A stretch of DNA of 64,000 nt from Sulfurimonas sp. (lineage in GTDB: Bacteria > Campylobacterota > Campylobacteria > Campylobacterales > Sulfurimonadaceae), in the NCBI GenBank assembly GCA_030949825.1, contig JAUZSC010000004.1, positions 35,215 to 99,214 of the forward strand, given 5' to 3'. Shown here one piece after another: positions 18,596 through 26,923 of this stretch. Below the pieces are notes generated by a model. The model searched no databases, was not told where the DNA came from, and saw only the letters and a program-made list of their open reading frames with translations. Made by a program: the position numbers and the translations under genes. The first letter of the stretch is position 1, and the number at the start of each line of letters is the position of its first letter.

Positions 18596-20404
18596 ATGCA
18601 AGCATTAATATTAGCAGCAGGTACAGGAAGTAGACTAGGTAAGCATACCAAAGAAAATACAAAGTGTATGTTAGAAATAAATGGTGAGACATTGATTAAG
18701 CGAGCATTAAATATATTAAATAATATAGGAATAAAAAAATTAATACTCGTTGTTGGATATAAAAAAGATAATCTGATTAATCATCTTGGAACGCAATATA
18801 AAAATATAAGTATTGAGTATGTAGAAAATCCAATATATGATACTACAAATAATATATATTCATTGTTCTTAGCTAAAGATAAATTAGCTGAGGATGATAC
18901 TATTTTACTCGAGAGTGACTTGCTCTTTGAAGAAAAAATAGTATATGATTTAATGAATGATAAAAGAAAATCACTAGCTGTAGTAGATAAATACCAAGCA
19001 TGGATGGATGGTACTGCGGTTACGTTAAGTGAGAATGATGATATATTAGGTTTTTATGGAAAAAAAGCATTTCGTTTTCAAGATGTTGATAAATATTATA
19101 AAACTGTAAATATTTATAAGTTTTCAAAAGAGTTCTCAAAAAACATATACATACCTTTTTTAGAAGCGTATTCAAAAGCTATGGGTGATAATGAATATTA
19201 TGAATCTGTGTTAAGAGTTGTGTTAATGCTTGAAGAACAAGAATTAAAAGCACTTAAACTAAAGGGTGAAAGATGGTATGAAATAGATGATATACAAGAT
19301 AAAGCGAATGCAGAAATAATCTTTTCAAAAAATCCTAAAGAAAAATTAAGATTAATTCAATCACGATACGGAGGATATTGGAGGTTTCCAGAGTTAAAAG
19401 ATTTTTGCTATTTAGTTAATCCTTATTTCCCAACAAGCAAGATGCAAGAAGAGATGAAGGCATATTTCTATGAACTTCTTTCTCAATATCCATCAGGACA
19501 AGAAACACAAAGACTTCTTGCTGGAAAAATGTTTAAAGTAGAACCGGAAAACATTTTAGTAGGTAATGGGGCTTCAGAAATTATAAGAGGATTGAGTACG
19601 GCGATTGATGGAACATTTGGATTGGTTTTTCCTACATTTAACGAGTATCCGGAGAGTATAGGGCATGCTAGAATAATTCAGTTTATGCCTCAAAATGAAA
19701 ATTTTACTTATGGCGTAAGTGATATACTAGAATTAGCAAAAAAATGTGACAATGTACTACTTATAAATCCAGATAATCCAAGTGGTAATTTTATACCTAA
19801 AAAAGATTTACTCGAAATTGTGGATAAACTTCAAAAAATGAATAAAAACTTTATACTAGATGAGTCATTTGTTGATTTTTCAAGTAAAGGTGAGATTGAG
19901 ACGATGGTTACTCAAGATATATTGGATAAATATGAAAATCTTATTGTTATAAAGAGTATATCCAAGAGTTATGGTGTTCCCGGTGTAAGACTGGGTGTTA
20001 TAGCAACATCAAATAGTAAAATTATGTCTGCTCTTGAGGATGAAGTAACAATTTGGAATATTAATTCTTATGGTGAGTTCTTTTTACAAGTTATTGGAAA
20101 ATATAAAAAAGATTACAATAAAGGATGTAAGGAAATTGCAGATGAAAGAGATAGGTTTTATAAAGAATTTCAAGAAATTCCATATTTAAAAATTATACCT
20201 TCTCAAGCAAATTATTTTTTACTGCATGTAACTAGTAAATTTACAGCATTAGAACTTACTGAGATACTACTAGATAAATATAATATCTATATCAAAGACT
20301 TAACAGGAAAAGTTGGTTTTGAAGGAAAAGAGTGCGTAAGAATAGCAGTAAGAGGTTATAGTGATAATGAATTTTTAATTCAAAAATTAAAAATGTTAAA
20401 GTAG
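18596..20404 (+). CDS. nucleotidyltransferase - PLP aminotransferase fusion (PntC-AEPT-like architecture)
   Basis: Residues 1-235 are a sugar-phosphate/phosphocholine-type nucleotidyltransferase: LAAGTGSRLGKHT, then TKCMLEINGETLIKRAL and a DLLF acidic site. Residues about 255-602 are a fold-type I aminotransferase close to histidinol-phosphate and CobD-like enzymes, with NPDNPSGNF, DESFVDFS and the likely Schiff-base Lys in SISKSYGVPGVRLGV (near residue 455). The same domain order is known for PntC-AEPT, which makes and CMP-activates 2-aminoethylphosphonate, and in capsule loci. No PEP mutase is in the window, so a phosphonate role is not proven. It follows capA by 20 bases with an AAGGAG ribosome site. 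Confidence 0.8.
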   Translation: MQALILAAGTGSRLGKHTKENTKCMLEINGETLIKRALNILNNIGIKKLILVVGYKKDNLINHLGTQYKNISIEYVENPIYDTTNNIYSLFLAKDKLAEDDTILLESDLLFEEKIVYDLMNDKRKSLAVVDKYQAWMDGTAVTLSENDDILGFYGKKAFRFQDVDKYYKTVNIYKFSKEFSKNIYIPFLEAYSKAMGDNEYYESVLRVVLMLEEQELKALKLKGERWYEIDDIQDKANAEIIFSKNPKEKLRLIQSRYGGYWRFPELKDFCYLVNPYFPTSKMQEEMKAYFYELLSQYPSGQETQRLLAGKMFKVEPENILVGNGASEIIRGLSTAIDGTFGLVFPTFNEYPESIGHARIIQFMPQNENFTYGVSDILELAKKCDNVLLINPDNPSGNFIPKKDLLEIVDKLQKMNKNFILDESFVDFSSKGEIETMVTQDILDKYENLIVIKSISKSYGVPGVRLGVIATSNSKIMSALEDEVTIWNINSYGEFFLQVIGKYKKDYNKGCKEIADERDRFYKEFQEIPYLKIIPSQANYFLLHVTSKFTALELTEILLDKYNIYIKDLTGKVGFEGKECVRIAVRGYSDNEFLIQKLKMLK

Positions 20405-20419
20405 CGCTAAAAATCCAAC

Positions 20420-20450
20420 AATTTGACATATTTTCAAGCATTGTCAAATT
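20420..20450. promoter_or_regulatory. 9-bp inverted repeat overlapping a TTGACA box, candidate operator
   Basis: AATTTGACA (20420-20428) and TGTCAAATT (20442-20450) are exact inverted copies 13 bases apart, centre to centre about two helix turns. The left arm contains TTGACA, a -35 consensus. The site lies 33-63 bases before a small HTH gene, so self-repression by that protein is a reasonable guess. Confidence 0.5.
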
Positions 20451-20482
20451 CTTAAGCTATATTTCTACTCTTAGGAGTAAAA

Positions 20483-20695
20483 ATGAGAGATTTTCAAGAT
20501 ATTTTAAAAGCACTAAAAGTTCATTTAGCAAATAACAAACATGTAAAAGTCTACGATAAAGATGTAGCAAGTTCACTAGGAATCACCCAGATGAACTTTG
20601 CAACACTTAAAAGAAGAAATTCAATTCCCTATGAAAATATTATAAATTTTTGTAAAAAAGAAGGCCTGTGTTGCAGTGATGTTTTTTTTGATTAA
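20483..20695 (+). CDS. small CI-repressor-type HTH protein
   Basis: The 70-residue product is essentially one helix-turn-helix domain: VYDKDVASSLGITQMNFATLKRR places the HTH at about residues 23-47, followed by IPYENIINFCKKEG, the usual third-to-fifth helix of phage CI-type repressors. There is no dimerisation or peptidase domain. An AGGAG ribosome site precedes the ATG. Its TAA overlaps the stop of the convergent dnaX 3' end by 3 bases. It likely regulates itself through the inverted repeat upstream. Confidence 0.7.
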   Translation: MRDFQDILKALKVHLANNKHVKVYDKDVASSLGITQMNFATLKRRNSIPYENIINFCKKEGLCCSDVFFD

Positions 20696-21246
20696 ATCTT
20701 CAACTGTACAGTTCTTTTTGTAGCTTCAAAAAGTTCAGTTGCGCGTTGAACGATAGGGTCGTTTAAAATATCTGCACCATCTATCTCAGGCATAGGCTCA
20801 CCAGTAGGTGAACAACCTGTTACACAGCTTCCACTTCCACCAATCTCAGCCTCTTCAATCATAGAAGTATTCTGAGGTTCTGGCATTGTGGGCTGTTGTA
20901 TATTCGCTGCGTGCATCTCCTTCCCATGCTCAGCTTGGGAACGCATACTTATATCTCTACTACAAGCCATAGACTTAATCTTAGTATTAAACCCATACAC
21001 TTCTCGCACAAGTTGTTTAATAGCCGCATAACCATGCGTTAAAGACTTTTTAGCCGCATCTCCTGCACAGCTTTCCCATGTCAAAATATTTTCTTCATAG
21101 GAAATAAATTTTATTGATGCACTAAATGTATCTGCAAGCTCAGGACTTCTATCTTTTATTTTGGCTATGAGTTCATCAAACTCTTTGTTAGATGCTACAA
21201 GAACTTCTGGAGTAGGTGTTTCTTGTGAAATCTTAATCTTTGGCAT
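20692..21246 (-). CDS. dnaX: C-terminal part of DnaX (tau-specific region), in a different frame
   Basis: This 184-residue frame continues DnaX: it has the tau-type C-terminal domain (NKEFDELIAKIKDRSPELAD, ISYEENILTWES, LVREVYGF) and an Ala/Pro/Gly linker. The nominal ATG at 21246 is 14 bases upstream of the stop of the gamma-length frame, right after an A8 run. Joining through one fewer A (or two more) reads Leu-Lys-Lys-Glu-Met-Pro and gives about 572 residues. The linker also contains a 21-base palindrome (20921-20941) that looks inserted. A separate gene is unlikely because this domain only has meaning as part of tau. Confidence 0.75.
   Translation of the reverse strand: MPKIKISQETPTPEVLVASNKEFDELIAKIKDRSPELADTFSASIKFISYEENILTWESCAGDAAKKSLTHGYAAIKQLVREVYGFNTKIKSMACSRDISMRSQAEHGKEMHAANIQQPTMPEPQNTSMIEEAEIGGSGSCVTGCSPTGEPMPEIDGADILNDPIVQRATELFEATKRTVQLKI
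20921..20941. repeat. palindromic TTCCCA...TGGGAA element inside dnaX
   Basis: A 21-base near-palindrome (TTCCCATGCT / CAGCTTGGGAA) lies within the tau linker. It resembles the dispersed GTTCCCA-AGCT-TGGGAAC palindromes found in many proteobacterial genomes. On the minus strand it encodes RSQAEHGKE in frame, inside a stretch that is otherwise linker. No second copy was seen in this window. Confidence 0.45.
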
Positions 21247-22411
21247 CTCTTTTTTTTAAAGCTTCCACTGGAATTTCAGTTGGAGTGCTTGGAATTTGAG
21301 TAAGCGTTTCATCAGCATAAGGAATGACAAGACTCGGTCTTTGTACTTCTTTTTGTAAAGACTCTATCATCTGGTCTATCTCTTTGATACGAAGCGCTTC
21401 CATCATTTTGAAAAACACCATAGAAAGAACAAAAGAACCATCAGCATTAATGCTAAAGAGATATTTAGACTCACTTAAAATTCTAAAAAATCTATCTAAA
21501 ACAAGTGTTGAGAAAAGTGCATCATGATTAAACATTTTATCTTTAAGGTAAGCTATAAGCTCATCTATAACCATCTCAGCTTCATAGTCTTGAAGCGCTT
21601 TTGTATGCTCTATTACTTGATTATAGTCTTTTGCAAATACTGAGACAAAAATATCAGCTATAAACTTAGGGTCAACAAGCCCTAACATATCTGTGACAGT
21701 AGCCACATCAACATGATTTCTTGAGTAAATGATGGCCTGGTCTAAAAGTGTAAGTGTATCTCGTAGGCTTCCATTACCGCTTCGAGCTAAAATCTCTAAG
21801 GCATCATGCTCAAATGTAACCTTTTCTAAGTTGAGTATATAGGCTAAGTGGTCTATGATTTTGTTTGTAGCAATGGACTTAAAGCGAAAGTGTTGTGTAC
21901 GACTCAAAATAGTTGCTGGAAGTTTTAAAGGGTCCGTTGTCGCTAAAATAAATTTTACATACGCAGGTGGTTCTTCAAGTGTTTTTAAAAGAGCATTAAA
22001 AGCTTGCGTTGTAAGCATATGTACTTCATCGATGATGAAGATTTTAAAACGCGCAACAGCAGGTTTATACTTTGTTTGCTCAACCAAATCACGAATATCG
22101 TCTATACCACGGTTTGAAGCCCCATCCATCTCAACGATGTCCATATGACGATTTTCTATCGCCATGACACAGTTAGAACACACGCCACAAGGATGATGAC
22201 TCATTCCCTCTTCACAGATAAGAGCTTTGGCGAAAATTCTTGCAGTTGAAGTTTTCCCACTCCCCCTTAAACCTGAGAAAAGATAGGCATGCGAAAGACG
22301 GTTTGAATCAAGTGAAAGTGAAAGTGTTTGCGCAATAGTCTCTTGACCAATAAGCTCATCAAAATTTGAAGGGCGGTACTTTCTAGCGAGTACTTCTGAG
22401 GCTTCTTTCAT
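21233..22411 (-). CDS. dnaX: DNA polymerase III subunit gamma/tau, gamma-length product
   Basis: DnaX is the clamp-loader ATPase. Walker A is GLRGSGKT at residues 47-54, zinc ligands are Cys66, Cys75, Cys78 and Cys81, and the Walker B motif is DEVHMLT. A sensor SRT motif (LSRTQHFRF) also is present. The frame ends at residue 392, directly after an A8 run at 21250-21257, with VEALKKRDAKD. That length corresponds to a gamma form; the tau region continues in the +1 frame. The product may be a real short form made beside a slipped long form, or the split may be a homopolymer error. The gene ends 14 bases into the downstream frame and sits 3' of murI with start and stop touching. Confidence 0.9.
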   Translation of the reverse strand: MKEASEVLARKYRPSNFDELIGQETIAQTLSLSLDSNRLSHAYLFSGLRGSGKTSTARIFAKALICEEGMSHHPCGVCSNCVMAIENRHMDIVEMDGASNRGIDDIRDLVEQTKYKPAVARFKIFIIDEVHMLTTQAFNALLKTLEEPPAYVKFILATTDPLKLPATILSRTQHFRFKSIATNKIIDHLAYILNLEKVTFEHDALEILARSGNGSLRDTLTLLDQAIIYSRNHVDVATVTDMLGLVDPKFIADIFVSVFAKDYNQVIEHTKALQDYEAEMVIDELIAYLKDKMFNHDALFSTLVLDRFFRILSESKYLFSINADGSFVLSMVFFKMMEALRIKEIDQMIESLQKEVQRPSLVIPYADETLTQIPSTPTEIPVEALKKRDAKD

Positions 22412-23169
22412 TAAAAACTCCTATTTCGTTTTGTGAGCCATTTTTTAGCGATGGCTTTAAGTGCATCTGGATTTTCAGAAGCAAAGAATTTCATTTTAGG
22501 ATTTCTAAATTTTTTATCAAATGTGAAAACTTTTTCAAGGTACTCAACTATAGCATCACCAGAATGAATCAGCTTTGTATTTTCACCAAAATACTTTTGC
22601 AAGGCAGGTGAAATAAGTGGAAAATGCGTACATCCTAATATAACTGCATCAGGAGTATGCAATGATTTAAAATAGTGCTCAAAGCTAGCATCTACAATAG
22701 CACCATCAAAAATCTCTTCTTCAACAAGTGGAACAAATAAACCAGTCGCCTTGGTTTGTATGTTTGTAAATTTAAGAGATTCGAGTTCATCGTTATATGC
22801 TTTAGAGTTGATAGTCGCCTTTGTAGCTAAAACTAAAATATTTGCTTCTTTGTTTTGAAGTGCATTTGCAGTTGCCATCACTCCAGCTTTTACAACACCA
22901 TAAACAGGGCATTTAGAAATCTCTCGCATCTCACTCAGCGCGTAAGCACTCACAGTATTACATGCGACAATGATTAAATCAAGTTCAAAGTTTTTGAAAA
23001 ATTCTACAGTCTCAAGCGCGTAACGAATGATGGTGTTTTTGTCTTTGATGCCATAAGGAACACGCGCGGTGTCCCCGTAATAGATGATTTCTTCAAAAAG
23101 TCGATGTTCCAGAAGTGACTTAACAACAGTTAAACCACCAATTCCTGAATCATAAACCCCGACTTTCAT
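22411..23169 (-). CDS. murI: glutamate racemase
   Basis: This enzyme makes D-glutamate for peptidoglycan. It has the two catalytic Cys motifs (VACNTVSAYAL and LGCTHFPLIS), the substrate loop YDSGIGGLTV at the N-terminus and YYGDTARVPYG. Length, 252 residues, is typical. It lies between rho and dnaX on the minus strand with 8- and 0-base spacing, so the three probably share a transcript. D-glutamate is also the unit of some poly-gamma-glutamates, but nothing ties it to the CapA locus other than distance. Confidence 0.95.
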   Translation of the reverse strand: MKVGVYDSGIGGLTVVKSLLEHRLFEEIIYYGDTARVPYGIKDKNTIIRYALETVEFFKNFELDLIIVACNTVSAYALSEMREISKCPVYGVVKAGVMATANALQNKEANILVLATKATINSKAYNDELESLKFTNIQTKATGLFVPLVEEEIFDGAIVDASFEHYFKSLHTPDAVILGCTHFPLISPALQKYFGENTKLIHSGDAIVEYLEKVFTFDKKFRNPKMKFFASENPDALKAIAKKWLTKRNRSF

Positions 23170-23177
23170 AGTTCTAT

Positions 23178-24521
23178 TTACGCGTCCATATTCATGCTAT
23201 CAAGAAATTCATCATTGGTGGCATTTTTACCCATGGTATTGTAAATAAACTGAAGTGCTTTAACTTCATTGTCTTGTTTGTGCAGCATCTGACGAAGTAT
23301 AAATACTTTTTTCAAGTTCTCTTTCCCGATAAGTAGTTCATCTTTACGCGTTCCAGATTTAAGAATATCAATAGCTGGAAATATTCTTCTATCTGCGATT
23401 TTACGGTCAAGAATTACTTCCATATTACCAGTACCTTTAAACTCTTCAAAGATAACTTCATCCATACGACTTCCAGTATCAATAAGTGCAGTTGCAATAA
23501 TAGTCAAACTTCCACCATTTTCAATGTTTCTCGCAGCACCAAAGAATCGTTTAGGACGGTGTAGGGCATTGGCATCTACACCACCTGAAAGTACTTTACC
23601 ACTTGAGGGTGTCACAGTATTGTAAGCGCGAGCAAGACGCGTGATAGAATCTAAAAGTATAACAACATCACGACCTATCTCAACACGCCTTTTTGCTTTT
23701 TCTATAACTAAATCAGCAACTTTTACATGGTTTTTTGCAGGCATATCAAAGGTAGAACTATAAACTTCACCCTTAACTGAACGCTCCATGTCTGTCACTT
23801 CTTCTGGTCGCTCATCTACAAGTAAAACCATAAGTTCTATTTCTGGATGATTCGCAGAAATTCCATGTGCAATCTCTTTTAAAAGCTCTGTTTTACCGCT
23901 TCTTGGAGGTGCCACAATTAAACCACGCTGCCCTTTACCAATAGGGGAAAACAAGTCAAGCATACGCCCTGTTAAATGTTTTTCTTTGTACTCGAGTTTG
24001 ATTAAGTCAAGAGGATAAATCGGTGTAAGGTTTTCAAAAAGAGGGCGTCTTTTGCTTTCTTCTGGAGGAAGAGAATTTACAGCTTCTATCTTTATAAGCG
24101 CATAGTAGCGTTCTTGATCTTTTGGAGGACGAACTTGACCAGTTACGACATCACCGTTTCTAAGTGCAAACCTTTTGATTTGTGTGTTAGAAACATAAGC
24201 ATCGTTGATGCTTTCATTAAAAGCTTTATCGATTGAACGGATAAAACCATAACCATCTTGCATGATTTCTAAGATACCAGCGAAAAGTATAAAGCCACCT
24301 TGAGCAGTTTGTGCTTTTAAAATCTCAAAAATAATATCTTGACGCTTGAGTTCATTTGGATGTTCGACTTTTAACTCTACTGCCATTGCAACAAGAACTT
24401 CGATATTTAAAACTCGAAGTTCATCTATAGTTGCACCTTTAGCCGGTGTATGTGAACGGGATTTGTTGTTAGATTTTGTGTTTGTATTCTTGCGAGCTTG
24501 TTGTGAATTGTTTTCACTCAT
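23178..24521 (-). CDS. rho: transcription termination factor Rho
   Basis: Rho is the hexameric RNA helicase that ends transcripts. A basic, Asn/Ser-rich N-terminal stretch leads to the RNA-binding domain ([15 protein letters not shown]), the Walker A loop [11 protein letters not shown], Walker [16 protein letters not shown], the Q-loop ([20 protein letters not shown]) and R-loop ([12 protein letters not shown]). The 447-residue length is normal for the phylum. It heads the rho-murI-dnaX gene set. Confidence 0.97.
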   Translation of the reverse strand: MSENNSQQARKNTNTKSNNKSRSHTPAKGATIDELRVLNIEVLVAMAVELKVEHPNELKRQDIIFEILKAQTAQGGFILFAGILEIMQDGYGFIRSIDKAFNESINDAYVSNTQIKRFALRNGDVVTGQVRPPKDQERYYALIKIEAVNSLPPEESKRRPLFENLTPIYPLDLIKLEYKEKHLTGRMLDLFSPIGKGQRGLIVAPPRSGKTELLKEIAHGISANHPEIELMVLLVDERPEEVTDMERSVKGEVYSSTFDMPAKNHVKVADLVIEKAKRRVEIGRDVVILLDSITRLARAYNTVTPSSGKVLSGGVDANALHRPKRFFGAARNIENGGSLTIIATALIDTGSRMDEVIFEEFKGTGNMEVILDRKIADRRIFPAIDILKSGTRKDELLIGKENLKKVFILRQMLHKQDNEVKALQFIYNTMGKNATNDEFLDSMNMDA

Positions 24522-24610
24522 TAATAAGTACCTTGAATCGTGTGGGATTTTTGTTAATTGAAGAAGTTTTTATAAGCAAATTTTACTCTAATCATAGAAT
24601 TTAGTCAAGT

Positions 24611-25585
24611 TTAGTGTGCAGAAAACTTGATTTTCGCTTCACTTAATGTCTCTTGAGTCCGTTCTGCAAGTTTTCTTACTTCATCTGCAACCACGGCAAA
24701 AGCACGACCATGCTCGCCCGCTCGCGCTGCTTCTATGGCAGCATTCAATGCTAAAAGATTTGTTTGGTCGGCTATGTCTGAAATGGTATCAAGAACTTTG
24801 AAAATATCTTGACTTTGGTACTGTAGGGTAGAAATTTGCGAATTTAATTCTTCTTGATTTTTATTTATTAGGTCTTTAGCATGTGCTTGGGATTTTAATG
24901 CTGCTTCTTGTTTATGTATTTTTAGGCTTTGAATTGACAAATCTTTTTTCAGAGTTTCTTTTGTGCTTTTAAGTTCTTCAAGCTCTTCATTTAAAGATGA
25001 AATAGTCTTTATAAGTGTTTGGTTTTTTATAGAAAAATCATCAAGTTCTTTTTTAGTTTCATCAAAAAAAGATTCTTTGAGTGTATTTGTAGATGCTAGT
25101 TTATATGAGAGATTTGTATTTTCGTTTGTTAATGCTTCTATTTGTAGTTTAAAGTCTTCTGCATCTACAGATATATGAACTTTTTTACTTTTTCTTAAAA
25201 AATATCCTATAACAAAACCAATGATAAGCGTTAAAAAACTAAAAAGAAGAGGAGAGAGTAAAAACGATTCTTCTTCTTGTATAACTAGCTTTTCTTTAGG
25301 AGTAGCATCTAACATAGATAAATAAAGTAGTTTAATATTTTGTGAATTTTTTATACGAGAAAGAACTTCAAGCATTCTCATTTGTAGAGTGTCAGTAGCA
25401 TCTCCATTAAGTAGTTTGTTATGTGTTGCCAAAGTAAGGTAAAAAACTTGTATCTTTTTCTCAGGACTAAGCTGGGGTGAAATGTCTGTTAAAGCACTAT
25501 TTAAATCTTTATAAGTAGTTTCTAAAGAAGATGCAAAGAGAGTAAAAAAGAGCAAGGCAATTAAAATAATTATTTTCATACTCAA
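24611..25585 (-). CDS. methyl-accepting chemotaxis-like protein with truncated signalling hairpin
   Basis: A signal peptide (to about residue 20), a short periplasmic part (about 21-107) and one membrane helix (about 109-130) precede a long coiled coil (about 145-265). The conserved receptor tip [20 protein letters not shown] follows near the end. The protein stops only about 30 residues after the tip, so the returning arm of the normal antiparallel hairpin, including its methylation helix, is missing. No HAMP domain is seen. Sequence after the stop shows no continuation in another frame. It could be a decoy or a partner for another receptor, or a decayed gene. Confidence 0.8.
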   Translation of the reverse strand: MSMKIIILIALLFFTLFASSLETTYKDLNSALTDISPQLSPEKKIQVFYLTLATHNKLLNGDATDTLQMRMLEVLSRIKNSQNIKLLYLSMLDATPKEKLVIQEEESFLLSPLLFSFLTLIIGFVIGYFLRKSKKVHISVDAEDFKLQIEALTNENTNLSYKLASTNTLKESFFDETKKELDDFSIKNQTLIKTISSLNEELEELKSTKETLKKDLSIQSLKIHKQEAALKSQAHAKDLINKNQEELNSQISTLQYQSQDIFKVLDTISDIADQTNLLALNAAIEAARAGEHGRAFAVVADEVRKLAERTQETLSEAKIKFSAH

Positions 25586-25613
25586 TTAAAAGCATAATCT
25601 ATACCAAATTATG

Positions 25614-25619
25614 TATAAT
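25614..25619 (+). promoter_or_regulatory. -10 box for the SPOR-like gene
   Basis: A perfect TATAAT with an upstream TG (TGTATAAT) lies 26 bases before the ATG at 25646. No clear -35 box is seen, as is usual in Campylobacterota. Confidence 0.5.
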
Positions 25620-25645
25620 ACATCCAAATACATTTAGGAATATAC

Positions 25646-25999
25646 ATGCAAAGAATACTTTATCTTCTTCTTTTAACGGCTTTTTCATTTTCTCTTGAGG
25701 CATATTCAAAAAAAATTATTTTAGCTTCGTTTAGTACAGAGCAAAGAGCAGATGCTATGATTGCGTCACTGCCCCAAAGAAGTCCTAGTCTTTATAAACT
25801 CTCCCAAAAATATGATTTTGATATAAAAATAAGAGTATCGGGTAAGTATTACATTTTAGTAGCAGAGGTTTTTAGGGATAAAAAAGTATTAGATACAGCG
25901 TTTAAGAGTGTTAAAAAACGATTTAAAGGTTCGTATATTACAAACTATAAAGAAATAGAGACTCTTAAAGTAGAAAAAAAAGTAGAAAAAAAGTTGTAA
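25646..25999 (+). CDS. exported SPOR-like protein, N-terminal part
   Basis: A signal peptide (MQRILYLLLLTAFSFSLEA) is followed by a roughly 75-residue region with the beta-alpha-beta pattern and the size of a SPOR peptidoglycan-binding domain (ILASFSTEQRADAMIASLPQ, KYYILVAEVFRDKKVLDTAF). The frame ends at 25999 in a Lys-rich stretch just after A8 and A7 runs. Restoring A8 in the second run carries it into the frame that ends at 26259, for a 204-residue protein with a C-terminal membrane helix. The two parts are therefore probably one gene. Confidence 0.65.
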   Translation: MQRILYLLLLTAFSFSLEAYSKKIILASFSTEQRADAMIASLPQRSPSLYKLSQKYDFDIKIRVSGKYYILVAEVFRDKKVLDTAFKSVKKRFKGSYITNYKEIETLKVEKKVEKKL

Positions 26000-26259
26000 A
26001 AAAAGAAATAATTCTAGAAATTCAAAAAGTTATACCAAAAATAAAAATAATGCCAAAAGAAATAACTAAAGAAAAAGAAATAGTTGAAAATATAAAAGTA
26101 GAACCCTCAGATAGCATGAGCAGAACAAAAGAAAAAGCACTTATGTTTTATGAAGAGTATAAAACATATTTTTCTTGGTATTATATAGTTATCTTTTTTA
26201 TTTTAAGCATCCTTGCTTACTACTACATAAAATTCAAAAGAATTTATGATGAGTACTAA
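25990..26259 (+). CDS. C-terminal part of the SPOR-like protein, with membrane anchor
   Basis: In this frame the Lys-rich linker (VVKKEIILEIQKVIPKIKI) runs into an acidic stretch and a single membrane helix (YYIVIFFILSILAYYYIKF), ending at Tyr-Asp-Glu-Tyr. An internal ATG at 26050 would give 69 residues. The continuity of the Lys/Glu-rich linker across the A7 run at 25986-25992 supports one frameshifted gene. The stop interlocks with that of the convergent gene at 26256. Confidence 0.55.
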   Translation, partial: KVVKKEIILEIQKVIPKIKIMPKEITKEKEIVENIKVEPSDSMSRTKEKALMFYEEYKTYFSWYYIVIFFILSILAYYYIKFKRIYDEY

Positions 26260-26711
26260 GCATAAAAGTTTTTGTTAAAGTCATTAAACTCTTGAAGTGT
26301 TTTTTCGAGTAGCTTTTGCGTGTCTTTAAACATTTTTTCTAGTAAGTCTTGGGTGCTTAGTTTCTCTGGAATTTCAACTTTTTTCAGAGCATCATCAAAC
26401 ATTTTTACAATATTTGTTTTAATGTTATTTTTAGCATTTTCATCGCGTTCTTTATTTGGCTCAAATAATCCTGCTATTTGGTGTGCTAGTTGTGTGACTG
26501 GTGACTTAGGTGCGGAGTCTTGAAGCTCTTTTAAAAAGTCATCTATAAAAGGTTGTGCAATCTTCATAAAAGCATCTATCTCTTTTTGATCTTGTTTATC
26601 GATTCCATTTGACTCTATACTAAATTGAAACGATTGCATTGAAGAGAAGCTCAGTGGAAGTACTTGAGCCATTTTCATTTTTAGTTTGTCTAAAAGAACT
26701 GGACTCTGCAT
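26256..26711 (-). CDS. DUF5610-like protein, C-terminal part
   Basis: This helix-rich 151-residue frame (QFSIESNGIDKQDQKEIDAFMK, FIDDFLKELQDSAP) resembles DUF5610-type proteins of Sulfurimonas and relatives, whose role is unknown. It appears to be the 3' part of a gene that starts at 26808. A join near 26640, where the upstream frame reads ...TSTEL and this one LSFSSMQSFQ, would give about 183 residues. The family name is from memory of similar proteins. Confidence 0.6.
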   Translation of the reverse strand: MQSPVLLDKLKMKMAQVLPLSFSSMQSFQFSIESNGIDKQDQKEIDAFMKIAQPFIDDFLKELQDSAPKSPVTQLAHQIAGLFEPNKERDENAKNNIKTNIVKMFDDALKKVEIPEKLSTQDLLEKMFKDTQKLLEKTLQEFNDFNKNFYA

Positions 26712-26808
26712 TGGAGAAATCCATCTTTATAACATCTCCGCTGGATGTTTTCATAGCTATATTTAAGTCGTGTGATCTGTATGCATCTAGTGCGTAAGAT
26801 GTATTCAT
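26620..26808 (-). CDS. N-terminal part of the DUF5610-like protein
   Basis: The frame gives MNTSYALDAYRSHDLNIAMK and KTSSGDVIKMDFSNAESS, then leaves the expected path near 26640 and ends at 26620. The start has a good ribosome site (AGGAGAAAC, minus strand). It overlaps the C-terminal frame by 92 bases and differs by one base in phase, so it is best read as the 5' end of a single frameshifted gene. Confidence 0.55.
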   Translation of the reverse strand: MNTSYALDAYRSHDLNIAMKTSSGDVIKMDFSNAESSSFRQTKNENGSSTSTELLFNAIVSI

Positions 26809-26923
26809 TATGTTTCTCCTAATCAGTTCTTGGAGTAAGTATCGGATTTTTTTTAAATTTTTTAAAATTTTAAGTTATATAAACAATTTTAATGCTATTA
26901 TTTGCAGACATTAGGAGTTTTTC

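Noticed and set aside
21233..21262. E. coli-type -1 ribosomal frameshift in dnaX
   Set aside because: The downstream tau frame is +1 (or -2) relative to the upstream frame, so a -1 slip would not reach it.
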